A stretch of 27,670 bases of DNA. It comes from Reclinomonas americana ATCC 50394. Its lineage: Eukaryota > Jakobida > Jakobea > Jakobida. The notes beneath the pieces were generated by a model, which worked only from the letters and a program-made list of their open reading frames with translations, made no database searches and had not been told where the DNA came from. Both the position numbers and the translations under genes were made by a program. Shown piece by piece: positions 1-11,219 of this stretch (positions are counted from its first letter, which is position 1; each line of letters starts with the position of its first letter). The stretch covers positions 79,829 through 107,498 of the forward strand of contig PS015164.1 in NCBI GenBank assembly GCA_048213135.1, given 5' to 3'.

Positions 1-2730
1 CCGCCGATGCTGATTACGGAGACGGCCAGTGGCTCGGCGGCGGCAGCTCCGCAGCCGGCGAGCGTGTTTGCCGACATGGCCACGTCGCCGGCACCTGTGA
101 CGCCTGCGGCGCCAAAGCCGCGGGAAAAGTTGCGCGGCAAGACAGGGAAAGAACTGGGAGAGGGGGCAGACAATTGACTCTTGTTTTCTCGTCGTCGTGC
201 AGTTCGCTGACTGTCACCGACAACCGCACCGGTCGCACCTACACCATCCCGCTGATCGACGGGCGCTACCTGGCCGCCATGTGTCTGAACCAGTTGTCGG
301 ACGGTGCTGGCGAGGACGGAGAGGCGCCGCCGGTTGTGCTCTTCGATCCGGGCTACATGAACACTGCCATTGCGCGCTCCAGCATCTCGTACATCGACGG
401 CGACAAGGGCATTCTGCTGTACCGCGGCTACCGCATCGAGGATTTGGTGGAGCACTGCGATTTCATGGAGGTGGCGTTCTTGCTGATCTACGGCAAGCTG
501 CCGACGAGGGACGAGCACGCTTCGTGGAGTGATCGGTGTGTGTGAGAGAGAGAGATGGGAGATCCGTGTTTCACGATGCTTACACTCCACGTATGTGTGT
601 TGCGCAGTGTCACGCGTCACACGTACCTGCACGAGAATCTCGTGCAGCATCTGAAGACCTTCCGCTATGATGGTGCGTGTCGCGTCAGGCTGAGGGCATT
701 GGGAACAGGCATGCAAATGCTGATTGATGTTGTGCGCAGCTCACCCCATGGGCATGCTCATCAGCTCACTGTCCGCCCTGTCGACATTTTACCCCGAGGC
801 CAATCCGGCTTTGCGAGTTGCGTCGCTTCGAANNNNNNNNNNNNNNNNNNNNNNNNNNNNNNNNNNNNNNNNNNNNNNNNNNNNNNNNNNNNNNNNNNNN
901 NNNNNNNNNNNNNNNNNNNNNNNNNNNNNNNNNNNNNNNNNNNNNNNNNNNNNNNNNNNNNNNNNNNNNNNNNNNNNNNNNNNNNNNNNNNNNNNNNNNN
1001 NNNNNNNNNNNNNNNNNNNNNNNNNNNNNNNNNNNNNNNNNNNNNNNNNNNNNNNNNNNNNNNNNNNNNNNNNNNNNNNNNNNNNNNNNNNNNNNNNNNN
1101 NNNNNNNNNNNNNNNNNNNNNNNNNNNNNNNNNNNNNNNNNNNNNNNNNNNNNNNNNNNNNNNNNNNNNNNNNNNNNNNNNNNNNNNNNNNNNNNNNNNN
1201 NGTAGTCTTCTTCTCCTCCCTCCCTCCCTCCCTCCCTTCCTCTCTCTCTCTCCTCCCTTTCTTCTCTCTCTCTCCCTCCCTTTCTTCTCTCTCTCTCTCT
1301 CTCACGGTTATACTGAATTTGCTGTCCCTCACTGCAGGCCGTACAATGAGCCGGCCCCGGGTCTGTCGTACACGGAGAACTTCCTGTACATGCTCGATCG
1401 TCTCAACGAAACCAACTTCCGTTGCAACCCGACGCTCGTGCGGGCGATTGACGTGCGTGTGGGGAATTTGATGTTTGTTAACTCATTCTTCATGGCTGCT
1501 CACTCGCATGTGACGAGCAGAAAATTTTCATCTTGCACGCCGATCACGAAATGAACTGCAGCACGGCCGCCATGCGACACGTGTCGTCGTCGGGAGTTGC
1601 GTTGCCGGCGTTGTGCTTGTAGATGTTCCTGCATAGCAGCTTGTTCTGTGTGGCGGATTGTTGAGCATATGGTCTCTCTTCTCTGGCAAGTGCCTTGTGT
1701 GGTTTATTCTCTCTTTCTCTTTCCTCTCTCTCCTCCCTCCCTCCCTCCCTCCCTTTCGTGTCCTCGCCCAATTTCCTCCTTTCTCACAACATCCGACACA
1801 CGCAGGTGGATCCCTATACTGCTGTGGCATCAGCTGCCGGAGCACTGTACGGCCCCCTGCATGGTGGCGCCAATGAGGTCTGCATTTCTCCCATTTTGCT
1901 CTCCGCATTTCAACGCTGTCTCACCAGCTCCCCCCAACCAGGCGGTGGTTCGCATGTTGCAAGAGATCGACAATGAGGAGGCCATCCCGGCCTTTTTGGA
2001 GGGCGTCAAGGCCAAGAAGCGCCGTCTCATGGGCTTCGGCCACCGCATCTACAAGAGCTACGATCCGCGCGCCAAGATGATGAAGCAGGTGGCGGACGAG
2101 GTGTTCTCCGTCGTCGGCAAGTCCAAGCTCATGCCCATTGCCCGGGCACTCGAGCAGGCAGTTACGTGAAGGTTCAATTCTCCCCTGTGTCGCAAGCTCT
2201 CATGTTGAAGGTGGGCGCAGGCACTCTCGGACGAGTACTTTATCTCGCGCAAACTCTGTTGCGACCTGCTTTCTCCGCTCTATTTCTGTTTGTTCGCCTG
2301 ACGATTCACTTGTTCTCCGCAGATCCCAATGTTGACTTTTACAGTGGCATCATTTTCAACGCCATGGGCTTCCCCACCGACATGTTCCCGGTGCGTTCGC
2401 GCGCCACGCCGACATTTTCGGCCCACGTTCTCATTTCTTCGACATAGGTGCTGTTTTCCATTCCTCGCACCGCCGGCTGGTTGGCGCACTGGGCTGAGGG
2501 CCTTGACGACCCGCAGCTGCGCATCTACCGACCGCGCCAGGTCTCATGTCGATGCGTGATTATTTGTGAAGGATGGTCTCTTGGGCTCACACTTGAGAGT
2601 TTTGCAGATCTACGACGGCGAAATGGATGTGCCTTTTGTTCCGATGGACGAGCGCGACAAGGAGGCCGATGTGTTCCTCGATGCGTACTCGACGGGCTAC
2701 TCGGCTCGTCGCGAGGCTGCGCGCAAGTGA
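1..2730 (+). CDS. CS: Type II (bacterial/peroxisomal-like) citrate synthase, 5' end uncertain
   Basis: Condenses acetyl-CoA with oxaloacetate to citrate. Exons by phase: (1 or 7)-128, 203-535, 608-672, 740-832 (runs into a 369-base gap), 1338-1452, 1521-1595, 1806-1877, 1942-2160, 2221-2257, 2323-2390, 2448-2540, 2608-2730. All three catalytic residues are visible: the first His in [10 protein letters not shown] (exon 1521), the second in GPLHGGANE (exon 1806) and the Asp in NVDFYSG (exon 2323). The N-terminal block [10 protein letters not shown] and the [16 protein letters not shown] block mark the type II family, found in bacteria and in plant peroxisomes. The start is uncertain: ATG at 7 opens an Ala/Pro-rich leader that joins exon 203 in phase through a GTTGCG donor at 129. 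About 40 residues are lost in the gap. The C-terminus (EAARK) is not a PTS1 signal, so the compartment is open. A 37-nt exon (2221-2257) encodes the DEYFISRKL part. Confidence 0.93.
833..1201. other. Assembly gap inside citrate synthase
   Basis: Run of 369 N. It removes the end of the exon starting at 740 and probably one intron. The sequence resumes in a pyrimidine-rich intron tail (CTCC/TCTC repeats, 1208-1305) leading to the acceptor at 1337. Confidence 0.99.
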
Positions 2731-2859
2731 GCCGCGTGCACGAGAGGTGGTGAGGAGTAAAGTCGTGTGGCTGCGGCGAAAACAACATTTGTGCATTCCA
2801 TCTCCTCTCTCGATCCACCCACTTGTTCTATCGCTCTCTCCCTCTCCCTCCATCTCCTC

Positions 2860-4829
<1,970 letters not shown>

Positions 4830-5326
4830 TCACTGTGCTTCGCTGTCTGAGCCGAAAGAGGACTGCAGGCACATCAACTTCGCGATATTGGCCGTCAAGT
4901 AGTGCATGGGTGTGCATGCACGTAGGGCACTTCTCCCGTCTCGTACTCGACGGGAATTATCCGCCCTTTTCCCGCCCCCTTTCGTTGTCGGTTTGCACGT
5001 GACCTGTTTTGCGTTGTCGGAAGTTGAGCGTGACCCGGGCCTGCTCGCTTGCGGCGATCATGACGCGCTGCTGCTGCAGCCGCTGTCGGTCCTCTTTCCT
5101 CTTTCCTCCTCTTCCTCTTGTTCTTCATCACCACGGAAGTATGCTGCGGCGGCCGCTCATGCATTGTTCAATGCATTCGCGTGATCTCGAACAGCCGCGC
5201 AGTTGTCGCGTTGTGTGTTTCGGAACAACATTTCCTCATAAAACCCGATCTGTGTGTGTCTGTGTGTCATCAATCCCATCTCGTCTTTCGAGCCAAGGAA
5301 AACACCCTCTCCTCCCTCTCTCACCC
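4830..5326. promoter_or_regulatory. Divergent intergenic region between NOSIP and the lectin-like gene
   Basis: About 500 bp separate the two start codons, so both promoters should lie here. No TATA box stands out. A GC-rich stretch at 4957-4985 contains TTTTCCCGCC (4967-4976), which resembles an E2F-type site; this is an inference from pattern only. No convincing coding exon was seen in either strand. Confidence 0.4.
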
Positions 5327-6321
5327 ATGAAGCTGACTTCTGCTCTTCTCTTTGCCGCACTCTTGTGCGTGCTTGCTGTCGCTGCTCGTGCCGACGTGCT
5401 GCGTGCGGCTGGCGGCTACTACCCGCCCACCTCTGTCGATGTCGTCTGCTACGGCGGCACTTACATCAAGGTCGTGTCGGCCACCATCCGCGGATGCTCC
5501 CAGGGTGAGTGTGTCTCTCCACCTAGCCGACTGCATCCCTCTCACACTCTTCTTCTCTTCTCCAACCCCACAGCTGACGGCTGCAAGTCCATCGCCACCG
5601 ACGAATGCAACAACGTGAACGATGTGACTCACTACCCGCTGGTGCAAAAGCTGAACGGCGACACGAAAGGCTGGCTGCGCGTGGAGGACTTTGAGGTACG
5701 ATTGCTCTTAGGCGAAAATGGTACTGTCACGGACTCACCTTACCATCTCCCACCACGCAGTACGCCAGCAAGTGGCTGCAGTCGCGTGTGCTGTACTTTG
5801 AGTACCAGTGCGTGAAGAAGATCGTCTACCCGCCGAAGCCGATCCCCAAGCCGAGCCCGATCAAGGTCTACAAGGCGTGCGGTGGCTGGGCGGTCGATCT
5901 CGATTGCCGCTCTGGTGGTGACATTTTCATCGTGTCGGCTGTCGTGCGCGGCGCCGAGACCACTGACGGCTGCTACGGAAACACGGCATCGAAGGGCCTG
6001 TGCGCCACCATCAAGAACTACACGGTTGAGTCACATCTGTACCGACTCTTCCGCCCTTCCCTGCCATACCTCACCTCATTTTTCCCCAACTCTTGCGCGC
6101 AGCATGAGGTCGGCTACTCATGCAACGGCAAGAACCAGTGCTGGAGCCGCGTGGAGGATCTGGAGGGCTCGCCGTTCTCTGGCTACTTTGCCAAGTGCTG
6201 GAACCACCAGACCAGCTCGGGTGCGCTCGGCAACGGCACCGGCAACGTCGGCTTCCGTGTGCTGGAGATCACCTACAAGTGCGTCGACTTCGACTACTAC
6301 CACGACGACGTCGTCTACTAA
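5327..6321 (+). CDS. Secreted protein with two SUEL-type (rhamnose/galactose-binding lectin) domains
   Basis: Four exons in phase: 5327-5504, 5574-5695, 5761-6024, 6103-6321, giving 260 aa. Residues 1-22 form a signal peptide (MKLTSALLFAALL, then an Ala-rich cleavage region before DVLRAA). Two Cys-rich repeats follow, split by a Pro/Lys linker (YPPKPIPKPSP). Repeat 2 fits the SUEL lectin pattern: opening C-x-G-G, a hydrophobic GDIFIVSAVVRG strand where the family has the A-x-YG-R motif, CNGKNQCW, an FxxxC segment, and a terminal FRVLEITYKC like the family ending KYLxVxYxC. Repeat 1 ends the same way (VLYFEYQC) but has a weaker core. A likely role is binding of surface or extracellular sugars. 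The DYYHDDVVY tail is acidic and aromatic. The start was chosen because the signal peptide begins exactly there. Confidence 0.85.
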
Positions 6322-6529
6322 GGAGCCGGCTGTCTGTCGAAAATGTCACGGCGCGAGCCAACAGAGTCGTGCGCCCCCACCGGTGCACACACGAGTGCGG
6401 TGTTTGCGTGTCAGTGAAAACAGCTGTGATACGGCACAACGGTACCCGTCCCTACCACACACGAACATACTCGTACACCATCTGCGCACAACCTGTACTA
6501 CAATATGCCTGCACCGCGTACGCGGGCAC
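6322..6529. other. Convergent intergenic spacer
   Basis: This 208-bp spacer lies between the stop codons of the lectin-like gene (+) and the UBAC2-like gene (-). No gene was seen. It must hold both 3' ends. Confidence 0.6.
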
Positions 6530-7774
6530 TCAGTCTGATTGGAAGAGGCGCGCAGCCGCCATCTCCACATCACCGTTCGTCTCTTGCAGTGCTGAAATGG
6601 CGTCCTCGCGAGAGAATCCCATGTCCATCAGCGTGGCGACAAACTCCTCTCTCGGTGGCTGTGCGCCAAGGTGTGACACACACGCGTGTGGATAGCGGTG
6701 GGCAGGGAATGTGCACGCAACTTGTGCCACTGGCGGCGATCGTAGTGGGGGTGGTGGTAGTGGTGGGGCGGCACGGAGAAAGTTGCCGTCGAGCTGCCGA
6801 GTGAAACGATCGCGTGAGGATGAGAAATGGGGGCAAGGAATGGGAATAATGAAGCTCACCATGCCGGGACCGACCGCCACCACCGCAGGTCTTTGCACAG
6901 ATGACGGTGATCGCTGTTGGAGACACATGTTGTAAGCAGGTCGACAAGGTTAGTTGCCCCTGCGTTCCACACTCACCATCTCCGACGGTACGCGCAATGC
7001 ATGGCCTTCAACCGGTGCGGGAAACGCGGGTACTCCGCCAGACACTGCATGATGGGCACAGTGGCATGAGGACGGAGTCAGCGTTCGTCTCACGCATATC
7101 CTCTCTATTTCTCTCCTCACCAACTAGACTGCCACCCGCCTCCGCCGGACCTGCAGGGCTGGCGAGCCACTGCCCGAGGCACTTGTGACAGCACGTGGCA
7201 AGACACGAAGGGAAGCGAAATCGATCGAAGGGAATGAGGCCGGAAAAGTAGATCACGGCGGCCATCACACCCACGGCGCTGGCGAGGAGACTGGACCACA
7301 GGGCGGCGCAAGAGAGCTGCGAGGAGGAAGAGGAGGGCGAAGATTGAGAAGGAGGGGAGGGAGAATTGAAGAGAGGAGGCGAAGATGTGCAGCAGAGGGA
7401 CAAGAATAAACAACAATAGACTGTGACCAAAGAAGGGGAGAAGCGAAAGAAGAGGAGAACCGACCCAGAAACTCAGACACGTGCGACGCCCACTCACCTG
7501 GAGCGCCAGCAGATAAATGAACGACTTGTCGGAGAGTGACACGCCAAGCACGGTGAACGGGTGCATGCGCGGCACATATCTCGCATACGGCACGATGAAG
7601 GCGAAGATCAAGCAGTAACTGTCGACAACAACTTCAGCGACAGCACCAGAACATGTCAACAACACACGCAAGACGCAACGGCCCTATTGTGGCTACGGCC
7701 TTAGTCGACCTGAAAATGGCCCAGAGCGCCAGCTCCAAGAGAATCACAAACAGGTGAATGACGAAGATAAAGGC
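6530..7774 (-). CDS. UBAC2: UBAC2-like rhomboid-related membrane protein with C-terminal UBA domain (5' exons not found)
   Basis: UBAC2 proteins are ER membrane pseudo-rhomboids linked to ER-associated degradation and ubiquitin binding. Six exons agree in phase: 7774-7710, 7618-7498, 7316-7121, 7044-6977, 6913-6860, 6658-6530, giving 210 aa of the C-terminal part. A membrane segment (IHLFVILLELALWAIF) is followed by the family block RMHPFTVLGVSLSDKSFIYL, matching the PR-x-P-V-A-x-x-LG...DK-x-x-YLLGLQ block of UBAC2, another membrane span, and FRFPSCLATCC..LGQWLASP, matching the IPSW..FFSWTLEP region. The final exon encodes a UBA domain with the MGF loop (LMDMGFSREDAISAL). The N-terminal transmembrane exons should lie above 7774, but the region holds two N gaps and CA repeats and I could not place them. 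Confidence 0.85.
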
Positions 7775-7838
7775 CTGCGTGCGCGACAACGTAAGGATTG
7801 ACATGGATCNNNNNNNNNNNNNNNNNNNNCGCTGCTCG

Positions 7839-7840
<2 letters not shown>

Positions 7841-7898
<58 letters not shown>
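7841..7898. repeat. (CA)n microsatellite
   Basis: Uninterrupted CA dinucleotides, about 29 units, next to a 20-N gap. Confidence 0.98.
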
Positions 7899-7901
<3 letters not shown>

Positions 7902-8370
7902 CTCACACGCGAGAGACGAGAGTGCGTGCGTGTACGCGTGTGCGCCGGAGACAATCGCACTCGCGCCGAGATTGGTCGTGCTCGGGAGAGTGACCACGTG
8001 CACAGCGTTATCCTGCCAGCAAGATTCATCAGATCACCGATGGCGATGATCGCAGGGTCGACACTGACAGCGGCGTAGTCACGCATATGCGCACCTAGCA
8101 TGGCACTATGGATGTTGATGGAGTTTGGCGCACATAACGATGTTTGCCGTCTCAGTCGACCTTGCCACTTGTGGGCCCATTACATTGACAGGTTCTCTCT
8201 TGCATCACCATTACGTATGATCACGCCTCGTATGCGCACTCTGCAGTGCGCTGACTGAGACCTTAGTCATCAGAGCACGTCCTGCAACTGCAAGTGGCCG
8301 GTCAGGAAACAGTGCGACGAAACCGCTGATACAGCTGATCATGATGATTCACTTTGTTCCACTCAGAGAT

Positions 8371-8371
<1 letters not shown>

Positions 8372-8444
<73 letters not shown>
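8372..8444. repeat. (CA)n microsatellite on the left side of the 997-base gap
   Basis: About 36 CA units followed by GC-rich GACGCGCCGCGCGAC and then the gap. Confidence 0.98.
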
Positions 8445-8446
<2 letters not shown>

Positions 8447-8459
8447 CGCGCCGCGCGAC

Positions 8460-9456
8460 NNNNNNNNNNNNNNNNNNNNNNNNNNNNNNNNNNNNNNNNN
8501 NNNNNNNNNNNNNNNNNNNNNNNNNNNNNNNNNNNNNNNNNNNNNNNNNNNNNNNNNNNNNNNNNNNNNNNNNNNNNNNNNNNNNNNNNNNNNNNNNNNN
8601 NNNNNNNNNNNNNNNNNNNNNNNNNNNNNNNNNNNNNNNNNNNNNNNNNNNNNNNNNNNNNNNNNNNNNNNNNNNNNNNNNNNNNNNNNNNNNNNNNNNN
8701 NNNNNNNNNNNNNNNNNNNNNNNNNNNNNNNNNNNNNNNNNNNNNNNNNNNNNNNNNNNNNNNNNNNNNNNNNNNNNNNNNNNNNNNNNNNNNNNNNNNN
8801 NNNNNNNNNNNNNNNNNNNNNNNNNNNNNNNNNNNNNNNNNNNNNNNNNNNNNNNNNNNNNNNNNNNNNNNNNNNNNNNNNNNNNNNNNNNNNNNNNNNN
8901 NNNNNNNNNNNNNNNNNNNNNNNNNNNNNNNNNNNNNNNNNNNNNNNNNNNNNNNNNNNNNNNNNNNNNNNNNNNNNNNNNNNNNNNNNNNNNNNNNNNN
9001 NNNNNNNNNNNNNNNNNNNNNNNNNNNNNNNNNNNNNNNNNNNNNNNNNNNNNNNNNNNNNNNNNNNNNNNNNNNNNNNNNNNNNNNNNNNNNNNNNNNN
9101 NNNNNNNNNNNNNNNNNNNNNNNNNNNNNNNNNNNNNNNNNNNNNNNNNNNNNNNNNNNNNNNNNNNNNNNNNNNNNNNNNNNNNNNNNNNNNNNNNNNN
9201 NNNNNNNNNNNNNNNNNNNNNNNNNNNNNNNNNNNNNNNNNNNNNNNNNNNNNNNNNNNNNNNNNNNNNNNNNNNNNNNNNNNNNNNNNNNNNNNNNNNN
9301 NNNNNNNNNNNNNNNNNNNNNNNNNNNNNNNNNNNNNNNNNNNNNNNNNNNNNNNNNNNNNNNNNNNNNNNNNNNNNNNNNNNNNNNNNNNNNNNNNNNN
9401 NNNNNNNNNNNNNNNNNNNNNNNNNNNNNNNNNNNNNNNNNNNNNNNNNNNNNNNN
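8460..9456. other. Assembly gap of 997 N
   Basis: Flanked on both sides by CA repeats and the same GCGCCGCGCG motif. It may hide the 5' exons of the UBAC2-like gene, or may be partly artificial. Confidence 0.99.
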
Positions 9457-9457
9457 A

Positions 9458-9458
<1 letters not shown>

Positions 9459-9534
<76 letters not shown>
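9459..9534. repeat. (AC)n microsatellite on the right side of the 997-base gap
   Basis: About 38 AC units followed by GCGCCGCGCGCC, close to the 3' end of the WD40 gene. Confidence 0.98.
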
Positions 9535-9536
<2 letters not shown>

Positions 9537-9572
9537 GCCGCGCGCCAAAGACTCTGTTGGTGTGATTTGTAC

Positions 9573-10693
9573 TCAAAAAATCGGCGAGCGAAAGAAAATG
9601 ACTCCCGCGTCCTCGCCGATGAAGCAGCGCAGAACAATCTCCACGAGGCACCGCCGGTCACCGTCCGCGTCGGGTGGCAGCTGGATCTCCAGTACGGCGT
9701 CGTGGGCATTCTGGGCAGCTTGCAGCTCGGCATCGGCGAAGCCGCATGTGGTGGGCCACACTCGTTCAGTCTTGTCATTACTGCCACTCACAATGCGCTG
9801 GCCATCGGCTGTCACGGCCACTGCATTCACCCCCCTAGTGTGGCCTTCCAGTCGGCGCACCTCCTCGCCACTTGTCAGCGACCACACTCGTACACTGCAG
9901 TCCCCACTGCCACTCACGATGTGCTGGCCATCGGGTGTCACTGCCACTGCATTCACCCAATCCGTATGACCTTCCAGTCGGCGAACCTCCTCGCCACTTG
10001 CCAGTGACCACACCCGTACAGTCTTGTCCCAACTGCCGCTCACAATGTGCTGGCAATCGGGAGTCACTGCCACTGCCTGCACCTCACTCCTGTGGCCTTT
10101 CAGTCGGCGCACCTCCTCGCCACTTGCCAGCGACCACACTCGTACAGTCTTGTCATGGCTGCCACTCAGAATGTGCTGGCCATCGGGTGTCATAGCCAAC
10201 GTCCATACCCCTTTCGTGTGGCCTTCCAATCGGCGCACCTCCTCGCCACTTGCCAGTGACCACACCCGTACAGTCGTGTCATAACTGCCACTCACAATGT
10301 GCTGGCCATCGGGTGTCACTACTACTGCAAACACCGCACTCGTGTGGCCTTTCAGTCGGCGCACCTCCTCGCCACTCGCCAGTGACCACACTCGGACAGT
10401 CTTGTCATAACTGCCACTTACAATGTGCTGGCCATCGGGTGTCACGGCCACTGCAAACACTACACTCGTGTGGCCTTTCAGTCGGCGCACCTCCTCGCCA
10501 CTTGCCAGTGACCACACTCGGACAGTCTTGTCATGACAGCCACTCACAACGTGCTGGCCATTGTGTGTCACGGCCACTGCAAGTACCCATCCCGTGTGAC
10601 CTTGCAGTACCTGCACGAACTTCTGCCATCAACCACTGTGCACACTGTAGACAATAAACGCTGCCCGCTCACCTTGCCAGTCATTGCGTGCAT
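9573..10693 (-). CDS. WD40-repeat protein, single seven-bladed propeller
   Basis: The main exon, 10610-9573, encodes 345 aa. A 7-codon first exon 10693-10673 (MHAMTGK) joins in phase through a GTGAGC donor. Seven consecutive 42-residue WD repeats each start GH(T/R) and end in a near-constant VRVWSLASGEEVRRL; the Asp of the D-K-T-V-R-V-W turn is kept in nearly all, and repeat 7 degenerates to ERVWPTTCG. A 55-residue tail follows (DAVLEIQLPPDADGD...). The repeats are so alike that they look recently duplicated, as in bacterial, fungal and protist WD40 arrays used as binding scaffolds. No catalytic domain is visible. The start is uncertain: more N-terminal exons may lie in 10700-11200, where the minus strand has a Cys-rich open frame. 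Confidence 0.85.
9725..10607 (-). repeat. Seven tandem 126-bp coding repeats (WD40 units)
   Basis: Period 126 bp at the DNA level. Units 2-6 share long stretches of identical sequence, notably the part coding SLASGEEVRR; most changes fall in the variable strand of each blade (residues 4-8 of a unit). Confidence 0.85.
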
Positions 10694-11219
10694 GTGAAGC
10701 CGTCCTGCGCGGACACGCAAACGTCGGTGTCTTCGGCAGAGAGTGGCATTCTCTTGGCGTCGCTCAGCGCCTGTACTCGCTTCCTCCTCTCGCACCTCAC
10801 GCAATGGCGTGCATGATTGCATCTATCGGTCGGTCTCCTCCATGGTGTCCCACAAGTTGGCAGAACCCGGGCTTCTGATCGATGCTGCAACAATTGCACG
10901 TGTACAAACGGTACCCGATCTGCGCCTTGGCCTCTCGGATGATGGTGAGAAGCGACTGCTGCATTGCAAGCACGAGGAGACCAAGACGGAGAGTGCTCCT
11001 TCTGTAAACCGTACACACGCGCACACATGCATGTCCGCTTTTGCGCGGCGGTAACGCGGAAAGTGTGCGAAAAGTGTGCGAAAGTGAGTGCAACCACGAA
11101 AGCGAAAGCACACCACGAGCAAGCTTCCCAAAGCCCACGCACACACAGAACCACCACGTCAAACACGCCACTCGCCACCAAAGTCACCACGAATTTTCCT
11201 CCTCACTCCTCACTCACAA
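10694..11219. other. Divergent region between WD40 and MFSD8-like genes; possible Cys-rich exon
   Basis: About 526 bp separate the two start codons. On the minus strand a frame ending near 10797 encodes a helix-like stretch followed by YTCNCCSIDQKPGFC, which could be an N-terminal exon of the WD40 gene or of another small gene. A plus-strand frame overlaps it (10743-11054). Neither gives a recognisable domain, so no gene is called. Confidence 0.35.

Larger units (their letters stand above)
7775..8459. other. Unresolved region upstream of the UBAC2-like gene
   Basis: It contains a 20-N gap (7810-7829), a CA run (7841-7898) and about 470 bp of mixed sequence. On the minus strand a frame opening near 8101 and another near 8340 could contain missing UBAC2 5' exons, but neither gives a family match or a clear splice chain. 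No gene is called. Confidence 0.4.

Noticed and set aside
4906-5184. Frames on both strands in the NOSIP/lectin intergenic region
   Set aside because: Low-complexity composition, no splice chain, no family likeness.
7634-8101. Minus-strand frame starting MLGAHMRDYAAVS
   Set aside because: Crosses an N gap and a CA repeat; no match to the UBAC2 N-terminus and no fitting donor found.
8302-9969. Long open frames through the CA repeats and gap (poly Thr-His or Val-Cys)
   Set aside because: They consist of repeat and N codons only; no gene evidence.
9567-10657. Plus-strand frames opposite the WD40 repeats
   Set aside because: Shadows of the repeated coding sequence; the repeats are WD40 only in the minus frame.
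10743-11054. Plus-strand 103-codon frame between WD40 and MFSD8-like genes
   Set aside because: No domain, overlaps an equally open minus frame, and sits in the divergent promoter region.
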